A stretch of DNA of 64,000 nucleotides. It comes from Nonomuraea aurantiaca. GTDB taxonomy: Bacteria; Actinomycetota; Actinomycetes; Streptosporangiales; Streptosporangiaceae. The stretch spans positions 310,001-374,000 of the forward strand of contig NZ_JAIWNB010000008.1 in NCBI RefSeq assembly GCF_020215705.1. The letters are read 5' to 3'. Shown here one piece after another: positions 8,161-17,294 of this stretch. Position 1 is the first letter of the stretch. Every line of letters starts with the position of its first letter. A program made the translations under genes and the position numbers. The notes under the pieces were generated by a model. It made no database searches. It was not told the origin of the DNA and was given only the letters and a program-made list of their open reading frames with translations.

Positions 8161-8691
8161 GGTGAGGTAGTTGCGGATCGTGCCGTAGGTCAGGAAGAGC
8201 CGCTCGGCGATCTCGGCGGGCTGGGCCCCGCTGGCCGACAGGCGCAGCACCTCGGTCTCCCGCTGGCTGAGCGGGCTCTCCGGCGCCTCCAGCGCCACCA
8301 GGGCCAGGGCCGGGTCCACCACCCGTCCCCCCGCGGCGACGGTCCTGATCGCCGCGGCCAGCTCGGCCGGGCGGATGTCCTTCCGGACGAATCCGGCGAT
8401 CTGCGCACCGAGCGCCCGGCGCAGGACGCCCGGCTTGGCCAGCGCCGTCAGGATCAGGACGCGGCAGCCGGGCAGCCGGCGGCGCAGCTCGGCAGCCGCC
8501 GAGATGCCGTCCAGTCCCGGCAGATCGATGTCGATCACGGCCACGTCAGGCCGGTGCTCCAGCGCGGCGGAGACGATCTCCAGACCTGAGGCGACCCCCG
8601 CCACCACCGTGAGGTCGTCCTCGAGCGACAGCAGCTCGACCAGCGCTTCGCGAAGGATGTGCATATCCTCCGCGATCAGAATCCGGATCAC
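8086..8691 (-). CDS. NarL/DesR-family response regulator
   Basis: A 201-residue regulator. The receiver domain has the acidic pair at residues 8-9, phosphoacceptor Asp54 (VIDIDLPGLDG), a Thr switch (LILTALAK) and Lys near 105 (FVRKDI). The C-terminal LuxR-type helix-turn-helix has LSQRETEVLRLSASG and TYGTIRNYLTSAVTKLGARN. The ending RIATESGWI matches DesR-type regulators. The GTG start overlaps the stop of the upstream glycosyltransferase gene by four bases (GTGA), so it is translated by coupling to that gene, while its kinase lies convergently downstream. That layout is uncommon for a two-component pair and suggests the glycosyltransferase belongs to the same response. Confidence 0.92.
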   Translation of the reverse strand: MIRILIAEDMHILREALVELLSLEDDLTVVAGVASGLEIVSAALEHRPDVAVIDIDLPGLDGISAAAELRRRLPGCRVLILTALAKPGVLRRALGAQIAGFVRKDIRPAELAAAIRTVAAGGRVVDPALALVALEAPESPLSQRETEVLRLSASGAQPAEIAERLFLTYGTIRNYLTSAVTKLGARNRVDAIRIATESGWI

Positions 8692-10106
8692 ACCGGTACG
8701 GTAATCCGCTCACTCCCCGCCGCGCGATTCCGCCGCCGCGGCAGCCCATGCACGGCCAGCGCGGCGGCCACGCAGGCGACCGGGATGGCGGGCAGCACGT
8801 AGCGGTGGTCGAAGTCCAGCGCCGCCACCGGCGCGACGAGCAGGAACATCGCGAACGCCCACGGCAGCAGGGCCGGACGGCGGCGGCCGATCGCCCCGGC
8901 CGTCCCCGCCAGGAGGATCACGCCGAACAGCGTGCCGTGCAGGAACCACGGGTAGGGGTAGGCGGCGAGGACGGACCCGAACGGCTCGACCGAGCTCATG
9001 CCGCGGATGGCCGGGTCATACTCCTTGCGCACCTGCCCGATGAGGGCGTGCTCCTCCGGCAGCCCCCACGAGCCGTGCGGGAAGTTCGACATGGCGCCCA
9101 CCCGCCTGGGGTGTGGCACCGGCTCCCAGGTGAAGGCCAGCGAGGTGTCCTTGACGATCTCGCGCAGATAGTCGAACGGCTGCGCGGCGATGGCCTTCAG
9201 GGCGAACGACCTGGCCAGGTCGTTGTAGGCGAACCGGTCGCCGGGCAACCGGTTGAGCGCGGCGCCGGGCGCCCAGACGTACTCGGAGGCGGCGTCGACG
9301 ACGGTGCCGTTCGGGCAGAGCCTGGCCTCCGCCGCGGGCGGCTTGATGATCGAGCAGTCGGCGAACGTCATCGTGCGGGCCCAGAGGGCGACGCCGTCGG
9401 AGCCGCTCAGCGCGAACCTGCCGTGATACTGGGCGTACCAGCCCGCGTAGGCGAGCAGCGGCAGCGCCCCGGCGGCCACCAGGGCGACGACCTTCCGCCA
9501 CGGGGTGCGGCGCAGCAGCAGGTAGAGCGCGGCCAGGGCGAGCAGCGGCACCGCGGCGGTCCGGGTCAGTCCGGCCAGCGCGAGCAGCGCCCCCGCCAGC
9601 GTGGCGGCGCGCGACGACACCTCCTGGCGCCACATCAGCACCGTGAGCGCGGACATGACGAGGAAGATCACCTGCAGGTCCGAGAGCACGGCGTGCTCCA
9701 GCCGCAGGAACGCCGGGTCGAACAGCACCGGCGCCGCGGCCAGCGCGGCCCCCCAGCCGGGCAGCGACCAGCGGCGCAGCAGCACGTAGATCAGCACACC
9801 GACGCCCAGGCCCATCGCGTGCTGTACGCCGACGACCAGCTCGACGCTGTGGAAGGGGCGCAGCAGCCACAGGAACCACGAGTAGCCCGCCGGGTGGAAG
9901 GCGCCCTGCGGCCGCATGTGCACGGCCGTGTTCAGGTAGGTGAACGAGTCGTACCAGTAGACCTGCGCGGTGTCGTACCCGAGCATGACCAGCACGCGCA
10001 GCGCCGCGGCCAGCGTCAGGACGACCCCGAACAGGCGGTGGCCCGTCCTCCCCGAGACGGGATCGGCCGGGCGGGGCCGCGCGGGCGCCACAAGAGCGGC
10101 AACCAT
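8688..10106 (-). CDS. GT-C type polytopic membrane glycosyltransferase-like protein
   Basis: A 472-residue protein with about ten to eleven membrane helices in the N-terminal 220 residues and the C-terminal 120, separated by an extracytoplasmic domain of about 140 residues. The first external loop has VYWYDSFTYLNTA, an acidic motif placed like the catalytic DxD/E site of GT-C enzymes (PMT/ArnT-like), followed by HPAGYSWFLWLL. Such proteins use polyprenyl-phosphate sugars on the outer membrane face. ATG 10106 is preferred over ATG 10112 because GGGGGAG ends directly before the latter and six bases before the former. It is the first gene of an operon with the response regulator and diverges from an OmpR-type system. 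Confidence 0.7.
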   Translation of the reverse strand: MVAALVAPARPRPADPVSGRTGHRLFGVVLTLAAALRVLVMLGYDTAQVYWYDSFTYLNTAVHMRPQGAFHPAGYSWFLWLLRPFHSVELVVGVQHAMGLGVGVLIYVLLRRWSLPGWGAALAAAPVLFDPAFLRLEHAVLSDLQVIFLVMSALTVLMWRQEVSSRAATLAGALLALAGLTRTAAVPLLALAALYLLLRRTPWRKVVALVAAGALPLLAYAGWYAQYHGRFALSGSDGVALWARTMTFADCSIIKPPAAEARLCPNGTVVDAASEYVWAPGAALNRLPGDRFAYNDLARSFALKAIAAQPFDYLREIVKDTSLAFTWEPVPHPRRVGAMSNFPHGSWGLPEEHALIGQVRKEYDPAIRGMSSVEPFGSVLAAYPYPWFLHGTLFGVILLAGTAGAIGRRRPALLPWAFAMFLLVAPVAALDFDHRYVLPAIPVACVAAALAVHGLPRRRNRAAGSERITVPV

Positions 10107-10248
10107 GAACATCTCCCCCGTGAGAGGCCGGGCGAGTCCCGGCCGTAGGGAGGGCAGTCCACCGAGTCGGCGCTAACCTGAGCGTCACCAAAAGTGGTTA
10201 TGTCCGCGTTATGCAGGCTGGAGCAGACTGTCGGGACTTTCGATCTTC

Positions 10249-10917
10249 ATGGGGGCGACATTGCGTGTTCTGGTCGCGGAGGACGAGCGCATGCTCGCCG
10301 ATTCGATCGCCGAGGGGCTCCGTGGGGAGGCGCTGGCCGTCGATGTGGCCTACGACGGCGACGGGGCGCTGGAGCGGCTCGGCGTGCACGACTACGACGT
10401 GCTGATCCTGGACCGGGACCTGCCGCTGGTGCACGGCGACGAGGTGTGCCGGGCGGTGGTGGAGCGGGGGTGGCCGGTCAGGGTGCTGATGCTGACCGCC
10501 GCCGGGGACGTACGGGCGAGGGTGGCGGGTTTGTCGCTGGGGGCCGATGACTACCTGACCAAGCCGTTCGCGTTCGAGGAACTGGTGGCGCGGGTGCACG
10601 CGCTCGGCCGGCGGGCCCGGCGGGCCGACCCGCCGATGCTGGAACGCGCCGGGGTGCGGCTGGACTGGGCGCACCGGCAGGTGTTCCGCGAGGGGCGCTA
10701 TGTGCCGCTGGCGCGCAAGGAGTTCGGGGTGCTGGCCGAGCTGCTGCGGGCGCAGGGCGCGGTGGTCTCGGCCGAGGAGCTGCTGGAGAAGGTCTGGGAC
10801 GAGCACATCGACCCGTTCACGAACACGGTGCGGACCACGATGATGAAATTACGCAAGAAGCTGGGCGAGCCGCAGGTCATCGAGACCGTGCCGGGATCGG
10901 GGTATCGCATTTCATGA
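10249..10917 (+). CDS. OmpR/PhoB-family response regulator
   Basis: A 222-residue regulator: receiver with Asp12, phosphoacceptor Asp55 (LILDRDLP), Thr83 and Lys105 (DDYLTKPF), then a winged-helix DNA-binding domain from about residue 130 (ARKEFGVLAELLRAQG, ending VIETVPGSGYRIS). The ATG at 10249 gives an MGAT leader; a TTG at 10261, five bases after a GGGGG run, would start exactly at LRVLVAEDE and may be the true start. Codon 201 is a rare TTA (10849-10851). The gene overlaps its kinase by four bases (ATGA). Confidence 0.93.
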   Translation: MGATLRVLVAEDERMLADSIAEGLRGEALAVDVAYDGDGALERLGVHDYDVLILDRDLPLVHGDEVCRAVVERGWPVRVLMLTAAGDVRARVAGLSLGADDYLTKPFAFEELVARVHALGRRARRADPPMLERAGVRLDWAHRQVFREGRYVPLARKEFGVLAELLRAQGAVVSAEELLEKVWDEHIDPFTNTVRTTMMKLRKKLGEPQVIETVPGSGYRIS

Positions 10918-12071
10918 GCGTCCGTCTGCGTTTCGCCCTGGCATGCGCGGGGGTGTTCCTCGTCGGCGGCGGCCTGCTGCTGGCGGCCGTCTACTTCCTC
11001 GTACGGTCGAACCTCTCCTACCGCGCCGATCTCCTCACCCCCAAGTCCATCACCCTGCCCAACGGCAGGGGCTTCTACAGATACGACGACTACTACGAGG
11101 TGGCGCGAACCCGGACCCTCCAGGTCATGGCGACCTACCAGCGCGACACGTTGACCAGCGTGCGTAACATCGGCGCGCTGGCGGTGCTGGCCGTTACGGG
11201 CGGCGCGTTCGGTCTGGGCTGGCGGGCGGCCGGGTGGGTGCTGCGGCCGATCACGTCGGTCACCGAGACCGCGCGCCGGGTCGCCCAGAGCCACGACCTT
11301 GCCGAGCGGATCGGGTACGAGGGGCCGAACGACGAGGTGAAGGAGCTGACCGGCATCTTCGACACCATGCTCGGCCGGCTCGCCCGCTCCTTCGACGGCC
11401 AGCGGCGCTTCGTCGCCAACGCCTCGCACGAGCTGCGCACCCCGTTGACGATCAACAGGACGCTGGTCGACGTGGCGGTACGGCGGCCGGACGCCACCGA
11501 CGACGTCAAGCGGCTCGGCGAGTCGCTGCTGCTGGTCAACGCCCGGCACGAGCGGCTCATCGACGGGCTGCTGGCGCTGACCGAGGGCGAGCAGGCGGTG
11601 CTGGACCGGCGCCCGTTCGACCTGACGGACGTGGCCGAGCACGTGCTGGACCAGGCGGCGGAGGAGGCGGCCGAGCGGGAGGTGACGATCCACCGGCTGC
11701 TGGACGCCGCGCCGACGACCGGCGAGGCGGTGCTGGTGGAGCGGCTGGTCCAGAACCTGGTGGAGAACGCGATCCGGCACAACCTGCCCAAGGGCGAGGT
11801 GTGGGTGACGACCCGGCGGCGCACCGAGCAGGTGGAGCTGGTGGTGGCCAACACCGGCCTGCACGTGCCGTCGTACGAGATCGAGACGATCTTCGAGCCG
11901 TTCCGGCGGCTGCACGGCGACCGGCTGCGCTCCGACCGGGGCAGCGGCCTCGGCCTGTCGATCGTGCGCGTCATCACCGAGGCCCACGGCGGCACGGTCG
12001 TCGCCCGGCCGCGCGAGGAGGGCGGTCTGACGATCACGGTCGAGCTGCCCCTGGACCGGTCGGCCGCCTAA
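10914..12071 (+). CDS. sensor histidine kinase (HAMP, HisKA, HATPase)
   Basis: A 385-residue classical membrane kinase, partner of the OmpR-type regulator encoded immediately before it. Helix 1 (about residues 7-26) and helix 2 (about 82-104) enclose a short external loop of about 55 residues rich in Tyr and Asp (FYRYDDYYEVA). A HAMP linker follows, then ANASHELRTPLTINRTL with phosphoacceptor His172, the N-box NLVENAIRHN, and a GSGLGLSIVR G2 box. The small sensor loop suggests detection of a membrane or small-molecule signal. No target gene next to the pair reveals what it controls. Confidence 0.93.
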   Translation: MSVRLRFALACAGVFLVGGGLLLAAVYFLVRSNLSYRADLLTPKSITLPNGRGFYRYDDYYEVARTRTLQVMATYQRDTLTSVRNIGALAVLAVTGGAFGLGWRAAGWVLRPITSVTETARRVAQSHDLAERIGYEGPNDEVKELTGIFDTMLGRLARSFDGQRRFVANASHELRTPLTINRTLVDVAVRRPDATDDVKRLGESLLLVNARHERLIDGLLALTEGEQAVLDRRPFDLTDVAEHVLDQAAEEAAEREVTIHRLLDAAPTTGEAVLVERLVQNLVENAIRHNLPKGEVWVTTRRRTEQVELVVANTGLHVPSYEIETIFEPFRRLHGDRLRSDRGSGLGLSIVRVITEAHGGTVVARPREEGGLTITVELPLDRSAA

Positions 12072-12118
12072 GCCGCTCTGAGCGCCTTGGCCGCTTAGAC
12101 GGCCGCTTAGGGCGCTCA
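12061..12118. terminator. convergent-end hairpin with repeated gene end
   Basis: TGAGCGCC (12079-12086) pairs perfectly with GGCGCTCA (12111-12118), serving as a bidirectional terminator between the kinase and the NACHT gene. The kinase's last codons and stop, cggccgcctaag (12061-12072), recur as tggccgcttaga (12088-12099) and cggccgcttagg (12100 onward). Confidence 0.5.
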
Positions 12119-15100
12119 GGGCGAGCGCACCTCGCGCATGGCCGCTTCCGGGACGCCCGCCCGCAGGAGGAGCTCCCAGCTGTCGGACCGCTCGAAGAAC
12201 ATCGACTCCAGCAGCGGCCGCCACAGCGCCGGGTCGACGCCGTCGCCGGCCAGCCCGCCGAGCAGGCCGGCCCGGTCCTTGAAGGGGATGGCCGATCCCT
12301 CCAGCGCGAGCGCCCGCAGCACCAGGTCGAGCAGCCGCCGGTGCTCCAGCGTGCGGAACGCGGTGACGGCCGCGATCGCGTCGGCGTAGAGCGCGACGCG
12401 GGCCTCGATGCTCGACGGGCGGTTCATCAGCACCTCCTCGACCAGGCGGGTGCAGCTCACCACCTGACCGGAGCTCCGCTGCACGACGATCAGGCTCGGG
12501 TGCGTCTCGTCGTCGGCGCGCAGCGAGTCGGTCAGCAGGTCGGCGTCGATGTTGAGCAGGTAGGGCCGTTCCAGCAGGGCGTAGGACTTGTAGCGGCCCA
12601 GCGCCCTGGTGCGCGCCGCGGGCTCCGGGCGGCCGAACCACCAGCCCGCGCCCTCGAACTCCCACGACTCGCCGCTCCCGCCGAGCCGGATGTCGCGCTT
12701 GCCGCCGTCGACGACCCGGCGCGCCGGCATGGCGCCGATGAGGCCGGTCCAGCCCTCCCCGCCGAGCTGGCTCTTCCACAGATGCGTGTACGAGCTCCAC
12801 CGGGCGAAGTCCCCCGAGTCGCCGAGCAGCTCTGCGACGCTGACCGGTTTGTCCGACGCGGCCACCACCAGGAGGGTGAGGTTGGCCGAATAGGCGGCCA
12901 GGCGGCGCGGCACGGGATGGCGTACCGGGCGGAAGGCGAGGAAGGAGCGGCGCGGGCGCTCGTGGAGCGACTCGCGCAGCAGCGCGCCGAGCAGCGTCAC
13001 GCTCCTGGCCCGGACCTCGGCCGGCAGCGCGCCCATGAGCTCCATGGCGAAGCCGACCGTCGGCCCCCGCTCGGCCAGGCAGGAGAACGACGTGATCGCG
13101 TAGAGCAGGTCGTCGTCGACCAGCTGGCCCGCCAGTTCCTCGTCGTGGCCGTGCCGCCTGATCAGGTCGCGCAGCGCGTACACGGCCAGCCAGGCCACCA
13201 GGAACTCGCCGAACGTGGCGTGCAGGAACTCATAACCCCGAGTGCCGCCTGGGTCGTTCGCGTGCACGAAGAAGAACCGCTCGGTCGCCCGCCGCGCCCA
13301 GCCGCCCTCGTCGTCCCGCTCCTCGCCCGGCGCCCCGCACAGGGCGGGCAGGTCCCGGTCGAGGGCGGTCTCCGAGACGACCGCCCGGCCGCGGACGAAC
13401 ATCGACAGCGCCACAGCCCCGAGCCGCACCAGCTCCCGGTCCACCAGCCCGCCGCTCCGGGCGGCCGGCAGCGCCCGCACCTCGGGGTCCTTGAGGAGCT
13501 CGCGGTAGGCGAAGTCCCTGATCAGCGACTCGTAGAGGCGGCCGCGGCCGAGGACCTCCTCGTCGCGCTGCAACGCGTTCTCGGCGGCGTCGTGGATGGC
13601 CAGCAGCAGCAGGAGCAGCGGCTGCCTGGCCAGCTCGCCCTGGGCCAGCGCGGCATCGGCCGGCAGCGGTGTCCGGCCGCGCCTGGACAGGACCGCGCGG
13701 TTGGTCTCCGCCCAGATCTCCAGCCACTGGCGGACCTGCTCCTTCTCGAACGGCTGGAGCTCGATCGTGAGCACGCCCTCGGGGAAGCGGACCCGGTCGG
13801 CCACGACGGTCCGGCTGGTCACGATCACCGCGACGGGGCGGCCGTGCCTGGACTGCTCGTCCTGGAACTCCTGGACCTGCTCCAGGTAGTCGTAGCGGTC
13901 GGTGCCGGCGGCCTGGAGCAGCTCGTCGAACCCGTCGAGCATGACGACGGGCAGCATCCCCTCCGCCGCCTCCACCAAGTCCCGATATTTCACCTTCTCG
14001 CGGAGTAAGGGGGAGACGCTCTGCTCGATCTGCGAGATCACGGACGACTCGGCGGCGACGTCGCGCAGCTCCACCTTGATCGGCAGGAACTCCGAGGCGG
14101 CCAGCCGGGCCGCGAGCACCTCGGTCAGCTTGGTCTTGCCCGACCCCGGCTCGCCCAGCACGACCAGGGGCGCCTGGGTGGCGTGCGGCGAGGTGAGATG
14201 GCCCACCAGGAACGCCTCCGCGTCGGGCAGCTCCAGCCGGCCCTTCCACCAGCTCTTCGCCGCCGGCGCGGACTCGCGCGTCATCTCCGCGACCTTGCAC
14301 CGGGGGCTGATGTACCCCTCGCCGAGCAGCGGCAGCGTGACGTCGTCCGGCGCCCTGCCGACGGCCATGAGCGACTGGTCGAGCGCGGCGGCGGCCATCC
14401 TGACCAGGTGGATCATCGGCCGGTCGCCGACGCGCGGCGGCGCCAGCTCCGCCAGCAGCCGCGCCACGCGCGACAGTCCGGGGGCGAACGTCTGCGTCTC
14501 GGTGACCAGGCTCCACATCCGGAACTCGGGGCTGTCGAGCGTGAGCGAGCGGTAGTCCTCGTCATAGATCCGCAGGGCGTGCGCCGACGGTCCCTCCACG
14601 AGCATGAGAGGGACGCGGGCCCGCTCGTCGGCCGGGAGCTCGTCCCAGGCGGCCACCTCGCGCACGTACCCGGCCACGGCCTCCGACATCCGCCGGTAGT
14701 GGCGTTCGACGGCCTCACGGGTCTCCGCGTAGGGGCGGTACGGCTCCGGCATGGGCAGTGGCCGCGTGAGCAGCTCCTCCACCAGCTCGGCGAACGCCGC
14801 CGCGCGGGTGCCGCCGGCCGCGCGGTCCCGGTCGAGCCGGTCCAGCCCGAAGGGCAGGCTTGCCCGGCCGAGCGCCTCGAAGTACGCCGAGACGATCACC
14901 ACCGCGTGCACGGCGGCCAGCCGCTGGGTACGGGCGAACCGGCCCGCGCCGCCGCGCCACTCGGGCACCCGCCGCACCACGTCGTTGCCGTAACGGACGG
15001 CGTCCTCCTGCAGATCGCGCAGGCCCAGCGCCAGGTCGGCGCCGCCGGCGAGCGCCCATCCGGTCAGCGCGGCCGTCGCGGCGAAGTCGATCACCTTGAT

Positions 15101-15163
15101 GAGCCTGCTGTCCTTGCAACCGAGGATCTTCAGAGCGTCGGCGTAGCTCAAGGTCTCCGTCAT
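12116..15163 (-). CDS. large NACHT-domain NTPase (STAND family), putative defence protein
   Basis: A 1015-residue signal-transduction NTPase. The N-terminal ~280 residues are helical (LSYADALKILG at the start) and resemble the NACHT N-terminal helical domains of actinobacterial proteins. The NACHT core follows, with Walker A GEPGSGKT at 337-344, Walker B VVMLDGFDEL at 406-415 carrying the NACHT-type acidic residues, the sensor strand VIVTSRTVV, and a helical lid. A helical C-terminal region of about 450 residues has no recognised repeat and would be the sensor. Bacterial NACHT proteins include antiphage effectors (bNACHT), but no nuclease or other effector domain is visible. ATG 15163 has GGAG six bases upstream; 15223 has none. 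It contains a TTA codon. Confidence 0.85.
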   Translation of the reverse strand: MTETLSYADALKILGCKDSRLIKVIDFAATAALTGWALAGGADLALGLRDLQEDAVRYGNDVVRRVPEWRGGAGRFARTQRLAAVHAVVIVSAYFEALGRASLPFGLDRLDRDRAAGGTRAAAFAELVEELLTRPLPMPEPYRPYAETREAVERHYRRMSEAVAGYVREVAAWDELPADERARVPLMLVEGPSAHALRIYDEDYRSLTLDSPEFRMWSLVTETQTFAPGLSRVARLLAELAPPRVGDRPMIHLVRMAAAALDQSLMAVGRAPDDVTLPLLGEGYISPRCKVAEMTRESAPAAKSWWKGRLELPDAEAFLVGHLTSPHATQAPLVVLGEPGSGKTKLTEVLAARLAASEFLPIKVELRDVAAESSVISQIEQSVSPLLREKVKYRDLVEAAEGMLPVVMLDGFDELLQAAGTDRYDYLEQVQEFQDEQSRHGRPVAVIVTSRTVVADRVRFPEGVLTIELQPFEKEQVRQWLEIWAETNRAVLSRRGRTPLPADAALAQGELARQPLLLLLLAIHDAAENALQRDEEVLGRGRLYESLIRDFAYRELLKDPEVRALPAARSGGLVDRELVRLGAVALSMFVRGRAVVSETALDRDLPALCGAPGEERDDEGGWARRATERFFFVHANDPGGTRGYEFLHATFGEFLVAWLAVYALRDLIRRHGHDEELAGQLVDDDLLYAITSFSCLAERGPTVGFAMELMGALPAEVRARSVTLLGALLRESLHERPRRSFLAFRPVRHPVPRRLAAYSANLTLLVVAASDKPVSVAELLGDSGDFARWSSYTHLWKSQLGGEGWTGLIGAMPARRVVDGGKRDIRLGGSGESWEFEGAGWWFGRPEPAARTRALGRYKSYALLERPYLLNIDADLLTDSLRADDETHPSLIVVQRSSGQVVSCTRLVEEVLMNRPSSIEARVALYADAIAAVTAFRTLEHRRLLDLVLRALALEGSAIPFKDRAGLLGGLAGDGVDPALWRPLLESMFFERSDSWELLLRAGVPEAAMREVRSP

Positions 15164-15269
15164 CACGGTCTCCGTCATCAGGTCTCTGAAGAGCAGAGGA
15201 ATTCCCATGATGGCGCGTTCCATCGCCTTGAGGGAGAGTTTTCAACGATGAGGGTTCAGACGGAATAGG

Positions 15270-17126
15270 TCAGAGGGCGTCGGCGATCTCCGTCAGGGCC
15301 GCCGGGTCCTCGATCGTCGAAGGGGCGCGGTAGTCGCGGCCGGCCGCGATGTCGCGCATGGTGGCGCGCAGGATCTTCCCGGACCGGGTCTTGGGCAGGC
15401 GGCCCACGACGACGGCGCGGCGGAAGGCGGCGACCGGGCCGATGCGCTCGCGGACCAGGGCCACCAGCTCGCGCTCGACCTCGGCCGGATCGCGCTCGGC
15501 GCCCGCCTTGAGCACCACGAAGCCGAGCGGGAGCTGGCCCTTCAGCGCGTCGTCCACGCCGATCACCGCGCACTCGGCCACGTCGGGGTGGGCCGCGATG
15601 ACCTCCTCCATCGCGCCCGTGGACAGCCGGTGGCCGGCGATGTTGATGACGTCGTCGATGCGCCCCATGACGTACAGGTAGCCGTCGTCGTCGAGGAAGC
15701 CGCCGTCGCCGGTCAGGTAGTGGCCGGGGTAGCGGGACAGGTACGACTCGGTGAAGCGGGCGTCGTCGTGGTAGAGCGTCGGCAGCGCGCCGGGCGGCAG
15801 GGGCAGCCTGATCGCGACCGCGCCCTCCACGCCGGGCGGGCACTCCTTACCCTCCGGGTCCAGGACGCGCACGTCCCAGCCGGGCACGGGCTTGGTCGGC
15901 GAGCCCGGCTTGATCGGCAGCGGCTCGAGGCCGACGCAGTTGGCCGCGATCGGCCAGCCGGTCTCGGTCTGCCACCAGTGGTCGATGACCGGGATCCCGA
16001 GGAGGTCGGACGCCCAGTGGTAGGTGTCGGGGTCGAGCCGCTCCCCCGCCATGAACAGATACCGCAGTCCCGACAAATCCCACTTTTGCGCGAAATTTCC
16101 GGAGGGGTCGTCTTTTTTGATGGCCCGGAGCGCGGTCGGCGCGGTGAACAGCGTCCGCACCCCGTGCGTGGCCACGACCCGCCAGAACGCGCCCGGATCA
16201 GGTGTGCCGACCGGCTTGCCCTCGTACAGCACAGTCGTGCACCCGGCCAGCAGTGGCGCGTAGACGATGTAGGAATGGCCGACGACCCACCCCACGTCGG
16301 AGGCCGCCCAGTAGACCTCGCCCGGCGCCGCGCCATAGACGTTGGACATGCTCCAGTGCAGCGCGACGGCGTGCCCGCCGTTGTCGCGGACGACGCCCTT
16401 GGGCACGCCGGTGGTGCCGGAGGTGTAGAGGATGTAGAGCGGATCGGTGGCCGCCACGCTGACGCATTCGGCGGGCGCCGCGTCCCGTACGGCCTCGGCC
16501 CAGTCCAGGTCCCGCCCTTCTGCGAGATCGGCGGGCGACTCGGGCCGCTGGAGGATCACGCAGCGCGCCGGCCGATGCTCGGCCTGCTCAAGGGCGGTGT
16601 CGAGCAGCGGCTTGTACGGCACGATCCGGGTCGGCTCGATCCCGCAGGAGGCCGAGAGCACCACCTTGGGCTTGGCGTGGTCGATGCGTACGGCCAGCTC
16701 ATTGGCGGCGAATCCGCCGAACACCACGGAGTGCACGGCGCCGAGCCGGGCGCAGGCCAGCATCCCGATCACCGCCTCGGGCACCATCGGCATGTAGATC
16801 ACCACGGTGTCGCCGGCGACGACGCCGAGGTCACGCAGCATCCCGGCGGTCCTGGACACCGCGTCGAGCAGCTCGGCGTAACTGAAGCGCCGCACGACGC
16901 CGGTCACCGGACTGTCGTAGATCAACGCGTCCTGCTCACCCCGCCCACCGGCGACGTGCCGATCGACGGCGTTGTGACAGGTGTTCAGTCGCCCGTCGAC
17001 GAACCAGCGCCCCTTGTCGAACACGATCGTGGGGGCCACATCCCACTCGATGTCCCGGGCCGCCTCTCCCCAGAACGCCTCGGGCTCCACGATGCTCCGC
17101 TGGTAGACCGCATCATAAGCACTCAT
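15270..17126 (-). CDS. prpE: propionate--CoA ligase (PrpE-like acyl-CoA synthetase)
   Basis: A 618-residue ANL-superfamily ligase that activates a short-chain fatty acid through an acyl-adenylate and loads it onto CoA. Visible motifs are the phosphate-binding loop YTSGTTGVPKGV, the acetyl/propionyl-CoA synthetase signature WQTETGWPI, the ATP-binding aspartate in LTGDGG, the hinge GRIDDVINIAGHRLSTG, and the catalytic lysine context TRSGKILRATM, the known target of regulatory acetylation. The length and FWGEAARDIEW start fit the propionyl rather than the acetyl branch (about 620-630 versus 650 residues). It lies upstream of the NACHT gene on the same strand with a gap of about 107 bp to the preferred NACHT start, probably without functional linkage. 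Confidence 0.88.
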   Translation of the reverse strand: MSAYDAVYQRSIVEPEAFWGEAARDIEWDVAPTIVFDKGRWFVDGRLNTCHNAVDRHVAGGRGEQDALIYDSPVTGVVRRFSYAELLDAVSRTAGMLRDLGVVAGDTVVIYMPMVPEAVIGMLACARLGAVHSVVFGGFAANELAVRIDHAKPKVVLSASCGIEPTRIVPYKPLLDTALEQAEHRPARCVILQRPESPADLAEGRDLDWAEAVRDAAPAECVSVAATDPLYILYTSGTTGVPKGVVRDNGGHAVALHWSMSNVYGAAPGEVYWAASDVGWVVGHSYIVYAPLLAGCTTVLYEGKPVGTPDPGAFWRVVATHGVRTLFTAPTALRAIKKDDPSGNFAQKWDLSGLRYLFMAGERLDPDTYHWASDLLGIPVIDHWWQTETGWPIAANCVGLEPLPIKPGSPTKPVPGWDVRVLDPEGKECPPGVEGAVAIRLPLPPGALPTLYHDDARFTESYLSRYPGHYLTGDGGFLDDDGYLYVMGRIDDVINIAGHRLSTGAMEEVIAAHPDVAECAVIGVDDALKGQLPLGFVVLKAGAERDPAEVERELVALVRERIGPVAAFRRAVVVGRLPKTRSGKILRATMRDIAAGRDYRAPSTIEDPAALTEIADAL

Positions 17127-17294
17127 AATCCGATCAGATCAGCGCCTCACCCCCGATGGCAAGCACAAACGGAAGCCATGGCCAAGAAGACGCGCGTAAC
17201 GGCGGCCGGCCCCGTGCGGGTTCAGCGGCCGTATTCCTGGAGGCCGCCCGCCCCGTGCGGCGGGTGGCGGTGGGTGCGGCTGTGCCGTAACAGA

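Noticed and set aside
11234..14008. A 924-codon open frame on the plus strand spanning the kinase and the NACHT gene
   Set aside because: It is frame-shifted over the kinase and antisense to the NACHT gene, both of which have full motif sets; composition is typical of a shadow.
17178..17290. Possible small peptide MAKKTRVTAAGPV upstream of the propionyl-CoA synthetase
   Set aside because: The frame runs on antisense into the permease gene with no stop of its own in the gap, and composition changes to shadow type; the weak GGAAG site alone is not enough.
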